Origin: Methanococcoides alaskense
GTDB lineage: Archaea > Halobacteriota > Methanosarcinia > Methanosarcinales > Methanosarcinaceae
NCBI RefSeq assembly: GCF_031454185.1
Contig: NZ_JAVDQI010000002.1
Span: 62,001-126,000 of the forward strand
Direction: 5' to 3'
Length of the DNA stretch: 64,000 bases
The translations under genes and the position numbers were made by a program. Below, piece by piece: positions 1 through 7,887 of the stretch. The first letter of the stretch is position 1; the number at the start of each line of letters is the position of its first letter. Under the pieces are notes generated by a model, which did no database searches, had not been told where the DNA came from, and saw only the letters and a list, made by a program, of their open reading frames with translations.

Positions 1-295
1 CAACGTTAGCAGTAACATCACTTTCACCGATCTCAAATTCCACGTCCACAAAAGTTATCGGTATCTGGTGGCACATCGGGATCAGGTCCGGCGTTCTCTT
101 TACTGCAAGTATGGCAGCGGTCCTCGCTGTGGCAAGGACGTTTCCTTTTTCCACACTTCCACTGCGTATCTTCTCGACAGTTTCGTCGTGAAGTTTTATC
201 TTTCCGGAAGCTATTGCATACCTGACAACCGTGTCTTTGTTACTTATGTCGACCATGTAAGCACGGTCATCTTTAATGTGACTGAATTCCTGCAT
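1..295 (-). CDS. moaC: Cyclic pyranopterin monophosphate synthase MoaC (3' end cut by window)
   Basis: MoaC converts the 8-oxo-GTP-derived intermediate made by MoaA to cyclic pyranopterin monophosphate, an early step of molybdopterin/tungstopterin cofactor synthesis, needed by formylmethanofuran dehydrogenase in methanogens. About 98 residues are visible from the N-terminus; the family is about 155 aa, so the C-terminal third lies beyond the left edge. Visible family motifs are the MVDIS start, the KGNVLATARTA segment and the DLIPMCHQIPI loop (family DLIPLCHP). I chose the ATG at 295, with GGAG 8 nt upstream; another in-frame ATG at 301 is too close to that site. It is last in a reverse-strand operon nnr - 59-aa gene - moaC with gaps of only 11-20 nt. 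Confidence 0.93.
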   Translation of the reverse strand, partial: MQEFSHIKDDRAYMVDISNKDTVVRYAIASGKIKLHDETVEKIRSGSVEKGNVLATARTAAILAVKRTPDLIPMCHQIPITFVDVEFEIGESDVTANV

Positions 296-312
296 TACCA
301 TTTCTCCAATAT

Positions 313-492
313 TTAATCGATACGCACCTGTTTCCTCTGGTCATAATCAAGAATTGCATCCTGCATTTTTGACATGAGTTCCCGTGCTTCAGGGATCGAG
401 AGCTTGACAATTTCCTCGTCCTCTCCATGACTTACTACTACACGAACCCGGTTCCTTTCAATATCGACTATTATTTTTCTTTCTGTATCCAT
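313..492 (-). CDS. Small conserved-looking protein of 59 aa between nnr and moaC
   Basis: This short gene starts at an ATG preceded by GGAG at 7 nt spacing and stops just before the moaC ribosome site, so it is translated within the nnr-moaC operon. The protein begins MDTERKIIVDIERN and is charged: a predicted beta hairpin (IIVDIERNRVRVVVSH) is followed by one long helix (SIPEARELMSKMQDAILDY). There is no signal, membrane segment or Cys motif. I do not recognise a named family. Position suggests a link to cofactor synthesis or repair, but this is only inference from neighbours. Confidence 0.72.
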   Translation of the reverse strand: MDTERKIIVDIERNRVRVVVSHGEDEEIVKLSIPEARELMSKMQDAILDYDQRKQVRID

Positions 493-505
493 ATTCCCAC
501 TCCCT

Positions 506-1951
506 TTATTTCATTACTTCTGTTATCATATCAATAATATCTGTTGCTAGCAACCCATGCCCCCGCCTTTCAAAAGCAAGGTCTCCAGCTGCTCCATTGA
601 TATAAGCTGCACCACATGCCGCATCCATCGCAGGCGCAATTGCAAAAAGTGCTCCTGCAATTCCGGCAAGGACATCTCCTGTGCCGCCGACCGTCATTCC
701 CGGATTTCCGGTATGATTGATGGCAATTCGCTCTCCGTTGCTGATGTGGTCCTCTCTACCCTTAAGCAGTACAGTTACATTGTTCTTCTTTGAGAACTCA
801 AGTGCATCCTCTTTACCATTTCCGCCCAATGCAGTAAATTCTCTTGCATGTGGTGTGATGACCATCTCAATGTCTTCCGGCACAGGAAGAGCTATCCCGT
901 AAAGTCCGTCTGCATCGACAACCACTTTTTTGCAAAGGGGAACGATCTTCGAGACAGTATCTTTCGTCCGCTCGTCCCTTCCAAGTCCCATTCCCATGAC
1001 CACTACGTCATGGCCTTCTATAAGCTTGGCAACGGTGTCAATATCCTTCTCACACAGGATATTGGAAGAAAGGGCTTTCACAATGATGTTCGGTGAGAAT
1101 GAAGCGATGATGTCTGCAACATTTGCAGGAGCTGCCACTGTCACTATGTCTGCACCTGTACGCAATGCTGCCATGGCAGTGAGTGCAGGAGCACCGGAAT
1201 AAGGACCGCCTCCGATAATGAGCATCCTTCCATGTTGCCCTTTGTGGCTATCTCTACGTCTTGTTTGGAATGCAGCGATATCTCCTTTTCCAACGTAGAT
1301 CTCAGCATCCTCACAAACTCCTATGTTGATGACCTTGACCTCGGATGTGTATTCTTTAGCATGGTCTGATGCCAGTCCCTTTTTCATCCTGTGAAAAGTG
1401 AGGGTAACATCCGCACGGACCGATCTATCGAATTCCCCTCCCTCGGGATCGAAACCTGAAGGCACATCAACAGCAACTACCGGGGCCTTTGAATCGTTGA
1501 TAAGGTCTATCACTGTTGCTTCAGTTTCCCTTACCTTTCCGGTGATGCCTGTTCCCAGTAATGCATCCACGATCATGTCTGCGTCGTCAAGCCATCCAGT
1601 TGCTTTAAGCTTTTGGGGATCTGTTATCTCAATGAACCCCTCAATTCTACAATGTTCAAGAAGAGTGAAATTGTGCATTGAATTCTGGGTCCTTATTCCC
1701 GAAGCCGATCCAATGAGTGCAATATTGACTGTAATCGCAGGGTCGTATGCCAGATGTCTGGCAGCAACAAAAGCATCGCCTCCGTTATTCCCCCTTCCTG
1801 CAACGATGAGCACATTTCCTTTTTGAATGCGTTCCTTCACTTCATGGGCAATGGCAGCTCCGGCATTTTCCATAAGCTGGAGTCCTTTTAATCCCAAGTG
1901 CTCACAATTCTCATCGATCGCTTTCATCCTTGAAGATGTAATCCCCTTCAT
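506..1951 (-). CDS. nnr: Bifunctional NAD(P)H-hydrate epimerase / ADP-dependent NAD(P)H-hydrate dehydratase
   Basis: This enzyme repairs hydrated NAD(P)H: the N-terminal YjeF_N domain epimerises R- to S-NAD(P)HX and the C-terminal ribokinase-like domain dehydrates S-NAD(P)HX using ADP or ATP. The YjeF_N half shows LMENAG and GRGNNGGD; the C-terminal half ends with NPGMTVGGTGDVLAG, whose GTGD aspartate is the catalytic base of the family. Total length (about 480-496 aa) is normal for the fused form. The start is uncertain: in-frame starts exist at 1996 (TTG), 1981, 1960 and 1951. I prefer the ATG at 1951 because it has GAGG just upstream (a short 3-nt spacer) and gives the usual short N-terminus before SSRMKAID. 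It heads the operon with the 59-aa gene and moaC. Confidence 0.93.
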   Translation of the reverse strand: MKGITSSRMKAIDENCEHLGLKGLQLMENAGAAIAHEVKERIQKGNVLIVAGRGNNGGDAFVAARHLAYDPAITVNIALIGSASGIRTQNSMHNFTLLEHCRIEGFIEITDPQKLKATGWLDDADMIVDALLGTGITGKVRETEATVIDLINDSKAPVVAVDVPSGFDPEGGEFDRSVRADVTLTFHRMKKGLASDHAKEYTSEVKVINIGVCEDAEIYVGKGDIAAFQTRRRDSHKGQHGRMLIIGGGPYSGAPALTAMAALRTGADIVTVAAPANVADIIASFSPNIIVKALSSNILCEKDIDTVAKLIEGHDVVVMGMGLGRDERTKDTVSKIVPLCKKVVVDADGLYGIALPVPEDIEMVITPHAREFTALGGNGKEDALEFSKKNNVTVLLKGREDHISNGERIAINHTGNPGMTVGGTGDVLAGIAGALFAIAPAMDAACGAAYINGAAGDLAFERRGHGLLATDIIDMITEVMK

Positions 1952-2062
1952 GTTCCTCATATATTCTTCTGTTTGCATCATATTTAGTTCTATCAATCTG
2001 GTTCTTTTGACTTCTAAGAGTGCGGATCGGACATGTCTTCATTTCCGGTGGATGCGTTCAAG

Positions 2063-2070
2063 TATATATA
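2063..2070. promoter_or_regulatory. TATA element in the nnr / DHH divergent region
   Basis: TATATATA lies between the divergent nnr and DHH-phosphoesterase genes. For the forward gene, transcription would begin near 2092, about 10 nt before the ATG at 2101. Being nearly palindromic, it could also serve the reverse gene. Inferred from sequence only. Confidence 0.45.
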
Positions 2071-2100
2071 CATTTTCCGAAAGACGCTTAATAGCGAACA

Positions 2101-3597
2101 ATGAATTATAGCTTACGAGGAGGTATCAATATACCCACTTTGAAAGAAATAGATGTCCCAGACAAAAAGTGGCAAAACCCCACTTATCTGATCTTGGGAA
2201 GTGGCAGTATCGGTTTTGCTGTCGCAAAGGAGCTCCGTGAGCTCGATAAAGACCTTATAATCGTTGATAAGGATTCGCAAAAAGTTGAAACATTACGCGA
2301 AGATGCGTATCAGGCTATTGCAGGGGATATTTCTGACCCTGAGGTCTACAAACAATTGAACCTCAAAGAGCTTACAGGCATTCTTGTTCTTAGTTCTGAC
2401 AATGAGGCCAACAAAAAGGCACTTAAGATAATACCCACTTTGGGCATAAATGATGCTTATTGTGTGGCAAGGGCATCTGATGCCATCAATCTGCAGGAGA
2501 TGGAAGCTCTCGGTGCAGACCTTGTGTTGATGCCATCTAGATTGGTTGCAAAATCGCTTGCAAGATCGCTTGGACGTGCAGAGGTGGTTCACCGTGGGAA
2601 CAAGTTGTCCCAATGGTTCAAGGATATGTCCGGCAATGCACTTGCTATCGTAGTTCATGACAATCCCGATCCGGATGCTATTTCCAGTGCACTTGCACTA
2701 CAAAAGATCGCGGATTCATTTGATGTTAAGTCCTCTATATTGTATCATGGTGATATCGGACATCAGGAGAACAAGGCATTCGTGAATCTACTGGGTATCG
2801 ACCTTAATAGAATGGAAGAGCATAGCCTTTCTGATTTTTCTGATATCGCAATGGTGGATTGTGCGGTTCCGGGAGCTAATAATATGTTATCCCCTGGAAT
2901 GCATCTCGGTATCGTTTTGGACCATCATCCATTGGGTGATGCTGAGATAGATGCTGATTTTGTGGATATTCGTCCTAATGTGGGGGCATCTGCAACTATC
3001 CTTACCAAATACCTGCAGGAATTGAACATCGAGATCGAGCAGGTTCTTGCAACTGCTTTGCTTTATGGGATCAGGACCGATACATTGGATTTCAAGAGGA
3101 ATACTGATTCTGCAGATCTTTCTGCAGCTGCTTACCTTTACCCATTGGCAGACCATGATATACTTGATCAGCTCGAACGCCCTTCAATGTCGATCGAGAC
3201 GCTTGATATTCTGGGAGAGGCTATACTTAACAGGCAGGTCATTGGTAGCTATCTGTTGTCGAACGTTGGTATCATAAGGGACCGCGATGCCCTTCCACAG
3301 GCAGCGGATTATTTGTTAAGCCTTGAAGGGATCTCCACGTCTATTGTTTTCGGCGTTTCCGAGGACCGTATCTTCATCTCAGGGCGAAGTAATGATATCA
3401 GGGTAAATCTCGGTGAGGTCCTTAGACGGGCTTTCGGAGAAGATATCGCTGGTGGTCACTCCAATGCAGCAGGGGCACAGATCCCGCTTGGGGTTTTCAG
3501 TGATATAAAGGATAGGCAGACACTTCTCAGACTTGTCAATGAGGCAGTTGTTAAGAAATTCCTTAATGCGGTCGGTGTTGATGAGAATACGGAATGA
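2101..3597 (+). CDS. RCK_N (TrkA-N) - DHH - DHHA1 phosphoesterase
   Basis: A fusion of a nucleotide-binding RCK/TrkA-N Rossmann domain (about residues 27-145, LILGSGSIGFAVAKEL) with a DHH-family phosphoesterase (HDNPDPDA at 186-193, DHHPLG at 274-279) and a C-terminal DHHA1 substrate domain (SGRSNDIRVN and GGHSNAAGAQ). DHH/DHHA1 enzymes cleave small phosphodiesters such as nanoRNA or cyclic dinucleotides; the RCK domain suggests control by NAD(H) or another nucleotide. The exact substrate is unknown. The ATG at 2101 has no clear ribosome site, while a strong GAGGAGGT sits inside the frame at 2117-2124 with no ATG, GTG or TTG at the right distance. The Cys-cluster gene follows after 24 nt, probably in the same operon. 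Confidence 0.88.
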   Translation: MNYSLRGGINIPTLKEIDVPDKKWQNPTYLILGSGSIGFAVAKELRELDKDLIIVDKDSQKVETLREDAYQAIAGDISDPEVYKQLNLKELTGILVLSSDNEANKKALKIIPTLGINDAYCVARASDAINLQEMEALGADLVLMPSRLVAKSLARSLGRAEVVHRGNKLSQWFKDMSGNALAIVVHDNPDPDAISSALALQKIADSFDVKSSILYHGDIGHQENKAFVNLLGIDLNRMEEHSLSDFSDIAMVDCAVPGANNMLSPGMHLGIVLDHHPLGDAEIDADFVDIRPNVGASATILTKYLQELNIEIEQVLATALLYGIRTDTLDFKRNTDSADLSAAAYLYPLADHDILDQLERPSMSIETLDILGEAILNRQVIGSYLLSNVGIIRDRDALPQAADYLLSLEGISTSIVFGVSEDRIFISGRSNDIRVNLGEVLRRAFGEDIAGGHSNAAGAQIPLGVFSDIKDRQTLLRLVNEAVVKKFLNAVGVDENTE

Positions 3598-3621
3598 GCT
3601 TGAATAATTTGTAGGCTGATC

Positions 3622-4341
3622 ATGTTCTCGGATTATAGGCAGCGTCTTGTCAATGAGCTCAAAGAAGAGCTTGAAGCTGCCGTAAATATTTCTTGTGAAG
3701 ATCTGGCATCACAGATACGGAGTATCGGTTTTACCTGTTCCATGTGTGGTAAATGCTGTAGGCGTTCCTGCGGGGACAATCGCGTTTTTTTGACATCTTC
3801 TGACATTCGTTCATTGCAGGACTGCTCCCTTGACGATGCGGTCATCCCAATGTTGCCTGATATGCCTGATATGCCTGATGTTTCTTTTGCAGATGCTTTG
3901 CATGAGTATGCCCGGGAGTTAGAAGTGGATTCTCAGGGCAGGTATCATACGTTTGGATGGATGTTGAAAAGGAAGGCGAATGGCAATTGTTCTTTTATTG
4001 GTGAGGATGGTAGCAACAGGTGTGGCATCTATGGTAGCAGACCTATGCTTTGTGGGACCTATCCTTTCTATATCGAGTGTGGCAAGTTGCTGACCTCTGA
4101 ATGTGAAGGTCTGGGAAAGCCTATTTCCGATGAGGATGCTGTTTTGCTCGCAAAGGGCCTGCTGGACAGGTATGTTACTGAGCTGAAAGATACTGTTCTC
4201 CTTTATGAGAAATTCGAGGCAAATGATGGCTCTTCTCCTAATATCCCTTCCTCTAAGAGCTCTTCAGATGTCGATGAAGTTATTTTTGTTGTACATGACC
4301 ATAATGGTAATTCGGAGTTTGCAATTAAATTAAATCAGTAA
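3622..4341 (+). CDS. YkgJ-family cysteine cluster protein
   Basis: A 239-aa soluble protein with the family's clustered cysteines: C39-x2-C42-x2-C45-C46-x3-C50 near the N-terminus, then CSFIGEDGSNRCGIYGSRPMLC around residues 127-150 and two later Cys (IECGK, SECEG). This YkgJ/UPF0153 pattern is believed to bind zinc or an Fe-S cluster; no biochemical role is established. A small MPD triplet repeat (MPDMPDMPD) sits near residue 80. It follows the RCK-DHH gene by 24 nt on the same strand, suggesting co-transcription. It lacks a signal peptide. Confidence 0.82.
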   Translation: MFSDYRQRLVNELKEELEAAVNISCEDLASQIRSIGFTCSMCGKCCRRSCGDNRVFLTSSDIRSLQDCSLDDAVIPMLPDMPDMPDVSFADALHEYARELEVDSQGRYHTFGWMLKRKANGNCSFIGEDGSNRCGIYGSRPMLCGTYPFYIECGKLLTSECEGLGKPISDEDAVLLAKGLLDRYVTELKDTVLLYEKFEANDGSSPNIPSSKSSSDVDEVIFVVHDHNGNSEFAIKLNQ

Positions 4342-4394
4342 TCCCTCTCATCGATTGTTTTATTTATAAGGTACTCATAAATGCAGTGATTACC

Positions 4395-5681
4395 ATGTCC
4401 AATACTAATGATCATCCAATGACGATCTCTGAGAAGATCTTTTCAAAAGCTTCAGGAAAAACGGTTGAAGCCGGGGATTTCGTACTTGCGAACATCGACC
4501 GTGCAATGACTCACGATATCACTGGTCCCCTTGCAGTAGATGGTTTTTATGACATCATGCGTGACAAGGACGAGAAAAAGGTGTGGGACCCAAGCAAGAT
4601 CGTGATAGTCTTTGACCATCAGGTTCCTGCTGATTCTCTCAATGCTTCTGCAAACCATATCATGCTCAGGAAGTTTGCAAAGGAACAGGGAATTCTGAAC
4701 TATGATGTCTATGAGGGCGTATGCCATCAGGTCATGCCTGAAATGGGTCATGTAAGGCCTGGTGACCTTATTGTGGGGTCTGATTCCCATACTTGCGCAT
4801 ACGGGTCTCTTGGTGCATTCTCTACCGGTGTCGGTTCTACTGATATGGCAGCAGTGTTCGCATCAGGTAAGCTTTGGTTCAGGGTACCTGAGACCATCAG
4901 GTTCGAAGCCAATGGAAAGCTTCCAAAACACGTCTATTCAAAGGACCTTATACTGCACATGATAGGTGATGTCGGTGCAGAAGGTGCAAGATATATGGCT
5001 GCTGAGTATGCGGGTTCCACCATTGAAGGCCTTACGATGTCCGAGCGTATGACCATTTCCAATATGGCAATTGAAATGGGTGGTAAAGCAGGTATCATTG
5101 AAGCTGACAAGACCACAGAGGCATATCTTAAGGAGCGTATTCCTGACTATGAGTTCGATCCATACTGGAAGTCCGATGAGGATGCAGAATATGCTGAGTT
5201 CCATGATTATGATGTTTCCGATCTTGAGCCACAGGTGGCATGTCCTCACAACGTTGACAATGTAAAACCGGTCTCTGAAGTGGAAGGTACAAAGGTCGAT
5301 CAGGTATTCGTAGGTTCATGTACCAACGGTCGCTTTGAGGACATCAAGATCGTGGCTGAGATGATGGGTGACGAGCCTGTTGCAAAGGATGTACGTCTTT
5401 TGATCATCCCTGCATCAAGGACCGAGTACATGAAAGTGCTGCGTGCAGGATACGTGGAGCAGTTCATGGAAGCCGGTGCAATCGTGGAAGCACCATGCTG
5501 TGGACCCTGTATGGGCGGTTCCTTTGGTCTGCTTGGTGACGGTGAAGTGGGACTTGCAACCTCCAACCGTAACTTCAAGGGAAGGGAAGGCAGCCCTGAA
5601 TCATTCGTATATCTTAGCTCACCTGCAACAGCTGCAGCATCTGCACTGACCGGTGAGATCACTGACCCGAGAAAGATCTGA
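4395..5681 (+). CDS. 3-isopropylmalate / homoaconitate dehydratase large subunit (aconitase family)
   Basis: Large subunit of a [4Fe-4S] hydro-lyase that isomerises 2-isopropylmalate (leucine synthesis) or homocitrate-type acids (2-oxosuberate for coenzyme B). Cluster ligands are visible in GSCTNGR and in CCGPCMGG near the C-terminus; SDSHTC is also present. The length of 428 aa matches archaeal LeuC/AksD large subunits. In this family the small subunit sets much of the specificity, and it is not next door, so I do not choose between LeuC and AksD. The ATG at 4395 is preferred over an upstream GTG at 4386. The gene appears monocistronic; a hairpin region follows. Confidence 0.9.
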   Translation: MSNTNDHPMTISEKIFSKASGKTVEAGDFVLANIDRAMTHDITGPLAVDGFYDIMRDKDEKKVWDPSKIVIVFDHQVPADSLNASANHIMLRKFAKEQGILNYDVYEGVCHQVMPEMGHVRPGDLIVGSDSHTCAYGSLGAFSTGVGSTDMAAVFASGKLWFRVPETIRFEANGKLPKHVYSKDLILHMIGDVGAEGARYMAAEYAGSTIEGLTMSERMTISNMAIEMGGKAGIIEADKTTEAYLKERIPDYEFDPYWKSDEDAEYAEFHDYDVSDLEPQVACPHNVDNVKPVSEVEGTKVDQVFVGSCTNGRFEDIKIVAEMMGDEPVAKDVRLLIIPASRTEYMKVLRAGYVEQFMEAGAIVEAPCCGPCMGGSFGLLGDGEVGLATSNRNFKGREGSPESFVYLSSPATAAASALTGEITDPRKI

Positions 5682-5749
5682 GATATCTCTCAGTTCTTTT
5701 TTAGAAGTTGACCAAAAAAGATATATTAGAATATTGATCATTGGGGGTC

Positions 5750-5809
5750 GACGTTGGTATAAACCAACAACAATTCCGTCATATTGTGTTCGGATTACAC
5801 ACCAACGTC
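5750..5809 (+). terminator. Alternative-hairpin region after the aconitase-family gene
   Basis: GACGTTGGT (5750-5758) can pair with ACCAACGTC (5801-5809), a perfect 9-bp arm with a 42-nt loop. Its GTTGGT part can instead pair with ACCAAC at 5763-5768 to form a small 6-bp hairpin. The region is followed by T-rich DNA (TTATTTTATTTC). It lies between two convergent genes, so termination is the simplest reading; the competing stems are unusual. Confidence 0.4.
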
Positions 5810-5855
5810 AATACACCTTATTTTATTTCTTCATTATTTTAGTGAGCTGTTTCTT

Positions 5856-6260
5856 TTATTTCCGGAACAGCTCTTTTATAATGTCACTGGAGCTGATGAT
5901 GCCTATTGGCCTGTAGGATGCTCCAACAGTCTCTTCTGACATGACTATCAGGCGGTGTACTCTTTTATCGGCCATCATGTCAGCAACATCGTGAACGGTT
6001 GCACTTGGACTGACGGTTTCAACCGAATCTGACATCAGGTCTTCCACAGATGATAGTTCCCAGTTCTTATCCTTCATCCGTCCTAAGATGTCAATATCAG
6101 ATATGATCCCAAAAGTCTCACCGCCATCCTCTATGGCCGCAACTGTGGATACGTTCTGGTCAGCCATCACCTTTGCTATCTCCACCGCATTCGACTCAAA
6201 AGGTACTGTCACTACTCCCCTTGTCATTACATCTTTAACCTGCATACTTTCTGCTATCAA
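5856..6260 (-). CDS. CBS-pair domain protein
   Basis: A small cytoplasmic protein consisting of one CBS pair. Two repeats are visible: MQVKDVMTRGVVTVPF and VEDLMSDSVETVSP, each followed by the typical D(I/V)-xx-(I/L) strand (GIISDIDILG, GIISSSDII). CBS pairs bind adenosyl ligands such as AMP, ATP or SAM and act as regulatory modules; the partner is unknown. I chose the TTG at 6260 because GGGAGG lies 8 nt upstream; the reading frame continues to an ATG at 6329, but that extension has no ribosome site and no domain. It is convergent with the preceding aconitase-family gene. Confidence 0.82.
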   Translation of the reverse strand: MIAESMQVKDVMTRGVVTVPFESNAVEIAKVMADQNVSTVAAIEDGGETFGIISDIDILGRMKDKNWELSSVEDLMSDSVETVSPSATVHDVADMMADKRVHRLIVMSEETVGASYRPIGIISSSDIIKELFRK

Positions 6261-6471
6261 GATATCTTCCTCCCTTGTGTCTAAAAACGTTCTGTCTGCC
6301 AATACGGATGGCTTCAAAAATACTACCATATTTATTTTGAGAGTTTAGCTATAAATAAACATCGGATAGTTGCATAATGTCTTCAATGGCATATTGGGGA
6401 ATATTCTATGTGGGAGGGGATGATATGCGTAAATATCATTGAAATCCTTTTTAATGATGTAATCCTATTAG

Positions 6472-6496
6472 CTAAATATACTGGATCTTACGATCC
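6472..6496 (+). promoter_or_regulatory. hisE promoter with a small dyad
   Basis: CTAAATATAC at 6472-6481 is a plausible TATA box for hisE. Directly after it GGATC-TTAC-GATCC (6483-6496) forms a perfect dyad between the TATA box and the expected transcription start, a usual place for an archaeal repressor operator. The repressor is unknown. Confidence 0.35.
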
Positions 6497-6527
6497 TAAT
6501 ATTTATGTTCAATATGGAGGTTTTCCA

Positions 6528-6827
6528 ATGACTGATGCAGATATGTCTGTTCTGAACGAAGTATTCGATGTGATAATGGACCGCAAGAACAATCCTGTGG
6601 AGGGTTCTTATGTTTGTTCTCTTCTTGACCACAGGAAAGGTATAAACAAAGTGCTCGAAAAAGTAGGTGAGGAAACTGCTGAAACGATCCTTGCTGTCAA
6701 GGATAATGACCGGGCCGAGATAATCTATGAGACCTCTGATCTGTTATTCCATCTGCTGGTAATGCTTGCAGCTACTGGCATAACTCTTGAGGATATTGCT
6801 GAAGAAATGAAAAAAAGAAGGCATTAA
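6528..6827 (+). CDS. hisE: Phosphoribosyl-ATP pyrophosphatase HisE
   Basis: HisE hydrolyses phosphoribosyl-ATP to phosphoribosyl-AMP and pyrophosphate, the second step of histidine synthesis. The 99-aa protein is of normal length for the stand-alone all-alpha NTP-PPase family. The metal-binding core KVGEETAETILA followed by EIIYETSDLLFHLLVML matches the ExxE...ExxD pattern. The start ATG at 6528 has GGAGG 7 nt upstream; the frame is open further upstream to 6408, but that part shows no family similarity. Other his genes are not adjacent. It is convergent with the following CBS gene. Confidence 0.93.
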   Translation: MTDADMSVLNEVFDVIMDRKNNPVEGSYVCSLLDHRKGINKVLEKVGEETAETILAVKDNDRAEIIYETSDLLFHLLVMLAATGITLEDIAEEMKKRRH

Positions 6828-6847
6828 GGTCATATCAGTATATGACC
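6801..6847 (-). terminator. Hairpin terminator of the HTH-CBS gene
   Basis: GGTCATAT (6828-6835) and ATATGACC (6840-6847) form an 8-bp stem with a 4-nt loop. Read on the reverse strand it is followed by a T tract (TTCTTTTTTTC), so it can end the reverse CBS gene, whose stop codon lies inside the stem. Confidence 0.6.
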
Positions 6848-7710
6848 AGTTCATGCAATACATCTGTTCTTGATATCATTCCTCTTGGAACTCCATCAAT
6901 GGTTACGATAAGCCTTCCGATGTTGTGTTCATCGAACATATGAACTGCATCACTAAGGGATGATTCGCCATCTATTGTAATGACATTCTTTGTCATTATA
7001 TCCTTTATTTTCAGGGTCATCTTCCCGCTTGCAAGGGTTTTTCCTATGTCCATGAAAGTTACTATTCCAACTATCTTTCCATTATCTTCCACTGGGGCGC
7101 CGTGTATATTGTTCGTAATAAAGATCCGGGCAGCTTCTTGTATAGTGGAATTCGGTTCTACAGAAACAGTGTCTTTTTTAATATAATGTTTGATGGATTT
7201 CTTTGGTAGGGATACCATTTCCGTTATTTCAAAAAGAAGTAAGTTCTCAGTATCATCCCGGCCAACTACCTCTCCCCTTACTATAAGTCGGTTCACAGGG
7301 GTTGGTCCTACTTGTACTTGGTCTCCACTGTTGAATGCTTTGATGTTCCCAAGCACTTTTATCCTGCCATTGCACAAGTCTGGATGTCTCACTGTTGTAA
7401 AACTGATCTCTGCAACAGTGGCACCTTTTACTACCTCTTCATTCTTGTAGATGGGAACTTCCGCTTCCTTGTCCATTGCAGTGACGTTCAGGGCTTCGTA
7501 TGCATCACCGGTTGCTCTGTATCCTCCTTTTGGACCAGGTACTCCCTCTACAAGTCCCAGCATTTTAAGTGATTGCATCTGATTCCTGACAGTCCCCGGA
7601 TTCCTGTCTATTAACTCGGCGATCTCCTCACCTTTAACTGCTGATGCCTTCTGACGTTGAAGGTTGATCAATTCAATGATTATCTCTTTTTGAATGGGGG
7701 TTAATTCCAT
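6835..7710 (-). CDS. Winged-helix regulator with C-terminal CBS pair
   Basis: A 291-aa likely ligand-responsive transcription regulator. Residues 1-65 form a winged helix (GEEIAELIDRNPGTVRNQMQ, then a wing with GPKGGYRAT). Residues about 75-165 are a beta-rich middle domain (EISFTTVRHPDLCNGRIKV). Residues about 175-291 hold two CBS repeats (IQEAARIFITNNIHGAPV and LSDAVHMFDEHNIGRLIV). This HTH-CBS layout is common in methanogens and thought to couple adenylate or SAM levels to transcription; targets are unknown. The ATG has GGTGA just upstream. It is divergent from the NOG1-like gene, with both promoters in 7711-7887. Confidence 0.87.
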   Translation of the reverse strand: MELTPIQKEIIIELINLQRQKASAVKGEEIAELIDRNPGTVRNQMQSLKMLGLVEGVPGPKGGYRATGDAYEALNVTAMDKEAEVPIYKNEEVVKGATVAEISFTTVRHPDLCNGRIKVLGNIKAFNSGDQVQVGPTPVNRLIVRGEVVGRDDTENLLLFEITEMVSLPKKSIKHYIKKDTVSVEPNSTIQEAARIFITNNIHGAPVEDNGKIVGIVTFMDIGKTLASGKMTLKIKDIMTKNVITIDGESSLSDAVHMFDEHNIGRLIVTIDGVPRGMISRTDVLHELVIY

Positions 7711-7833
7711 AAGCTCACCGTTATCTCCTACTGGATTTATCTGAATAGGGCTATATATACATGTTGTAAGAATTGCAATGAATGATAATTAATAATCTTT
7801 TTATTTAGGGGGCTACACTTCGAGGAACACTAA

Positions 7834-7840
7834 TATATAG
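7834..7840 (+). promoter_or_regulatory. TATA box of the NOG1-like gene
   Basis: TATATAG precedes the ATG at 7888 by about 50 nt, predicting a transcript start near 7862 and a roughly 25-nt leader. Inferred from sequence only. Confidence 0.4.
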
Positions 7841-7887
7841 CTTATGCGAGTTTGAAGCTGATTATAGCTAATTATAGGTAAAAGATC

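Noticed and set aside
6425..6442. Mini-ORF with strong ribosome site upstream of hisE that encodes five residues ending in His
   Set aside because: A TATA-like element at 6472-6481 suggests that the hisE transcript starts downstream of it, and one His codon is not enough for attenuation.
6408..6527. N-terminal extension of HisE by 40 residues
   Set aside because: No family similarity in the extension, and GGAGG at 7 nt marks the ATG at 6528 as the start.
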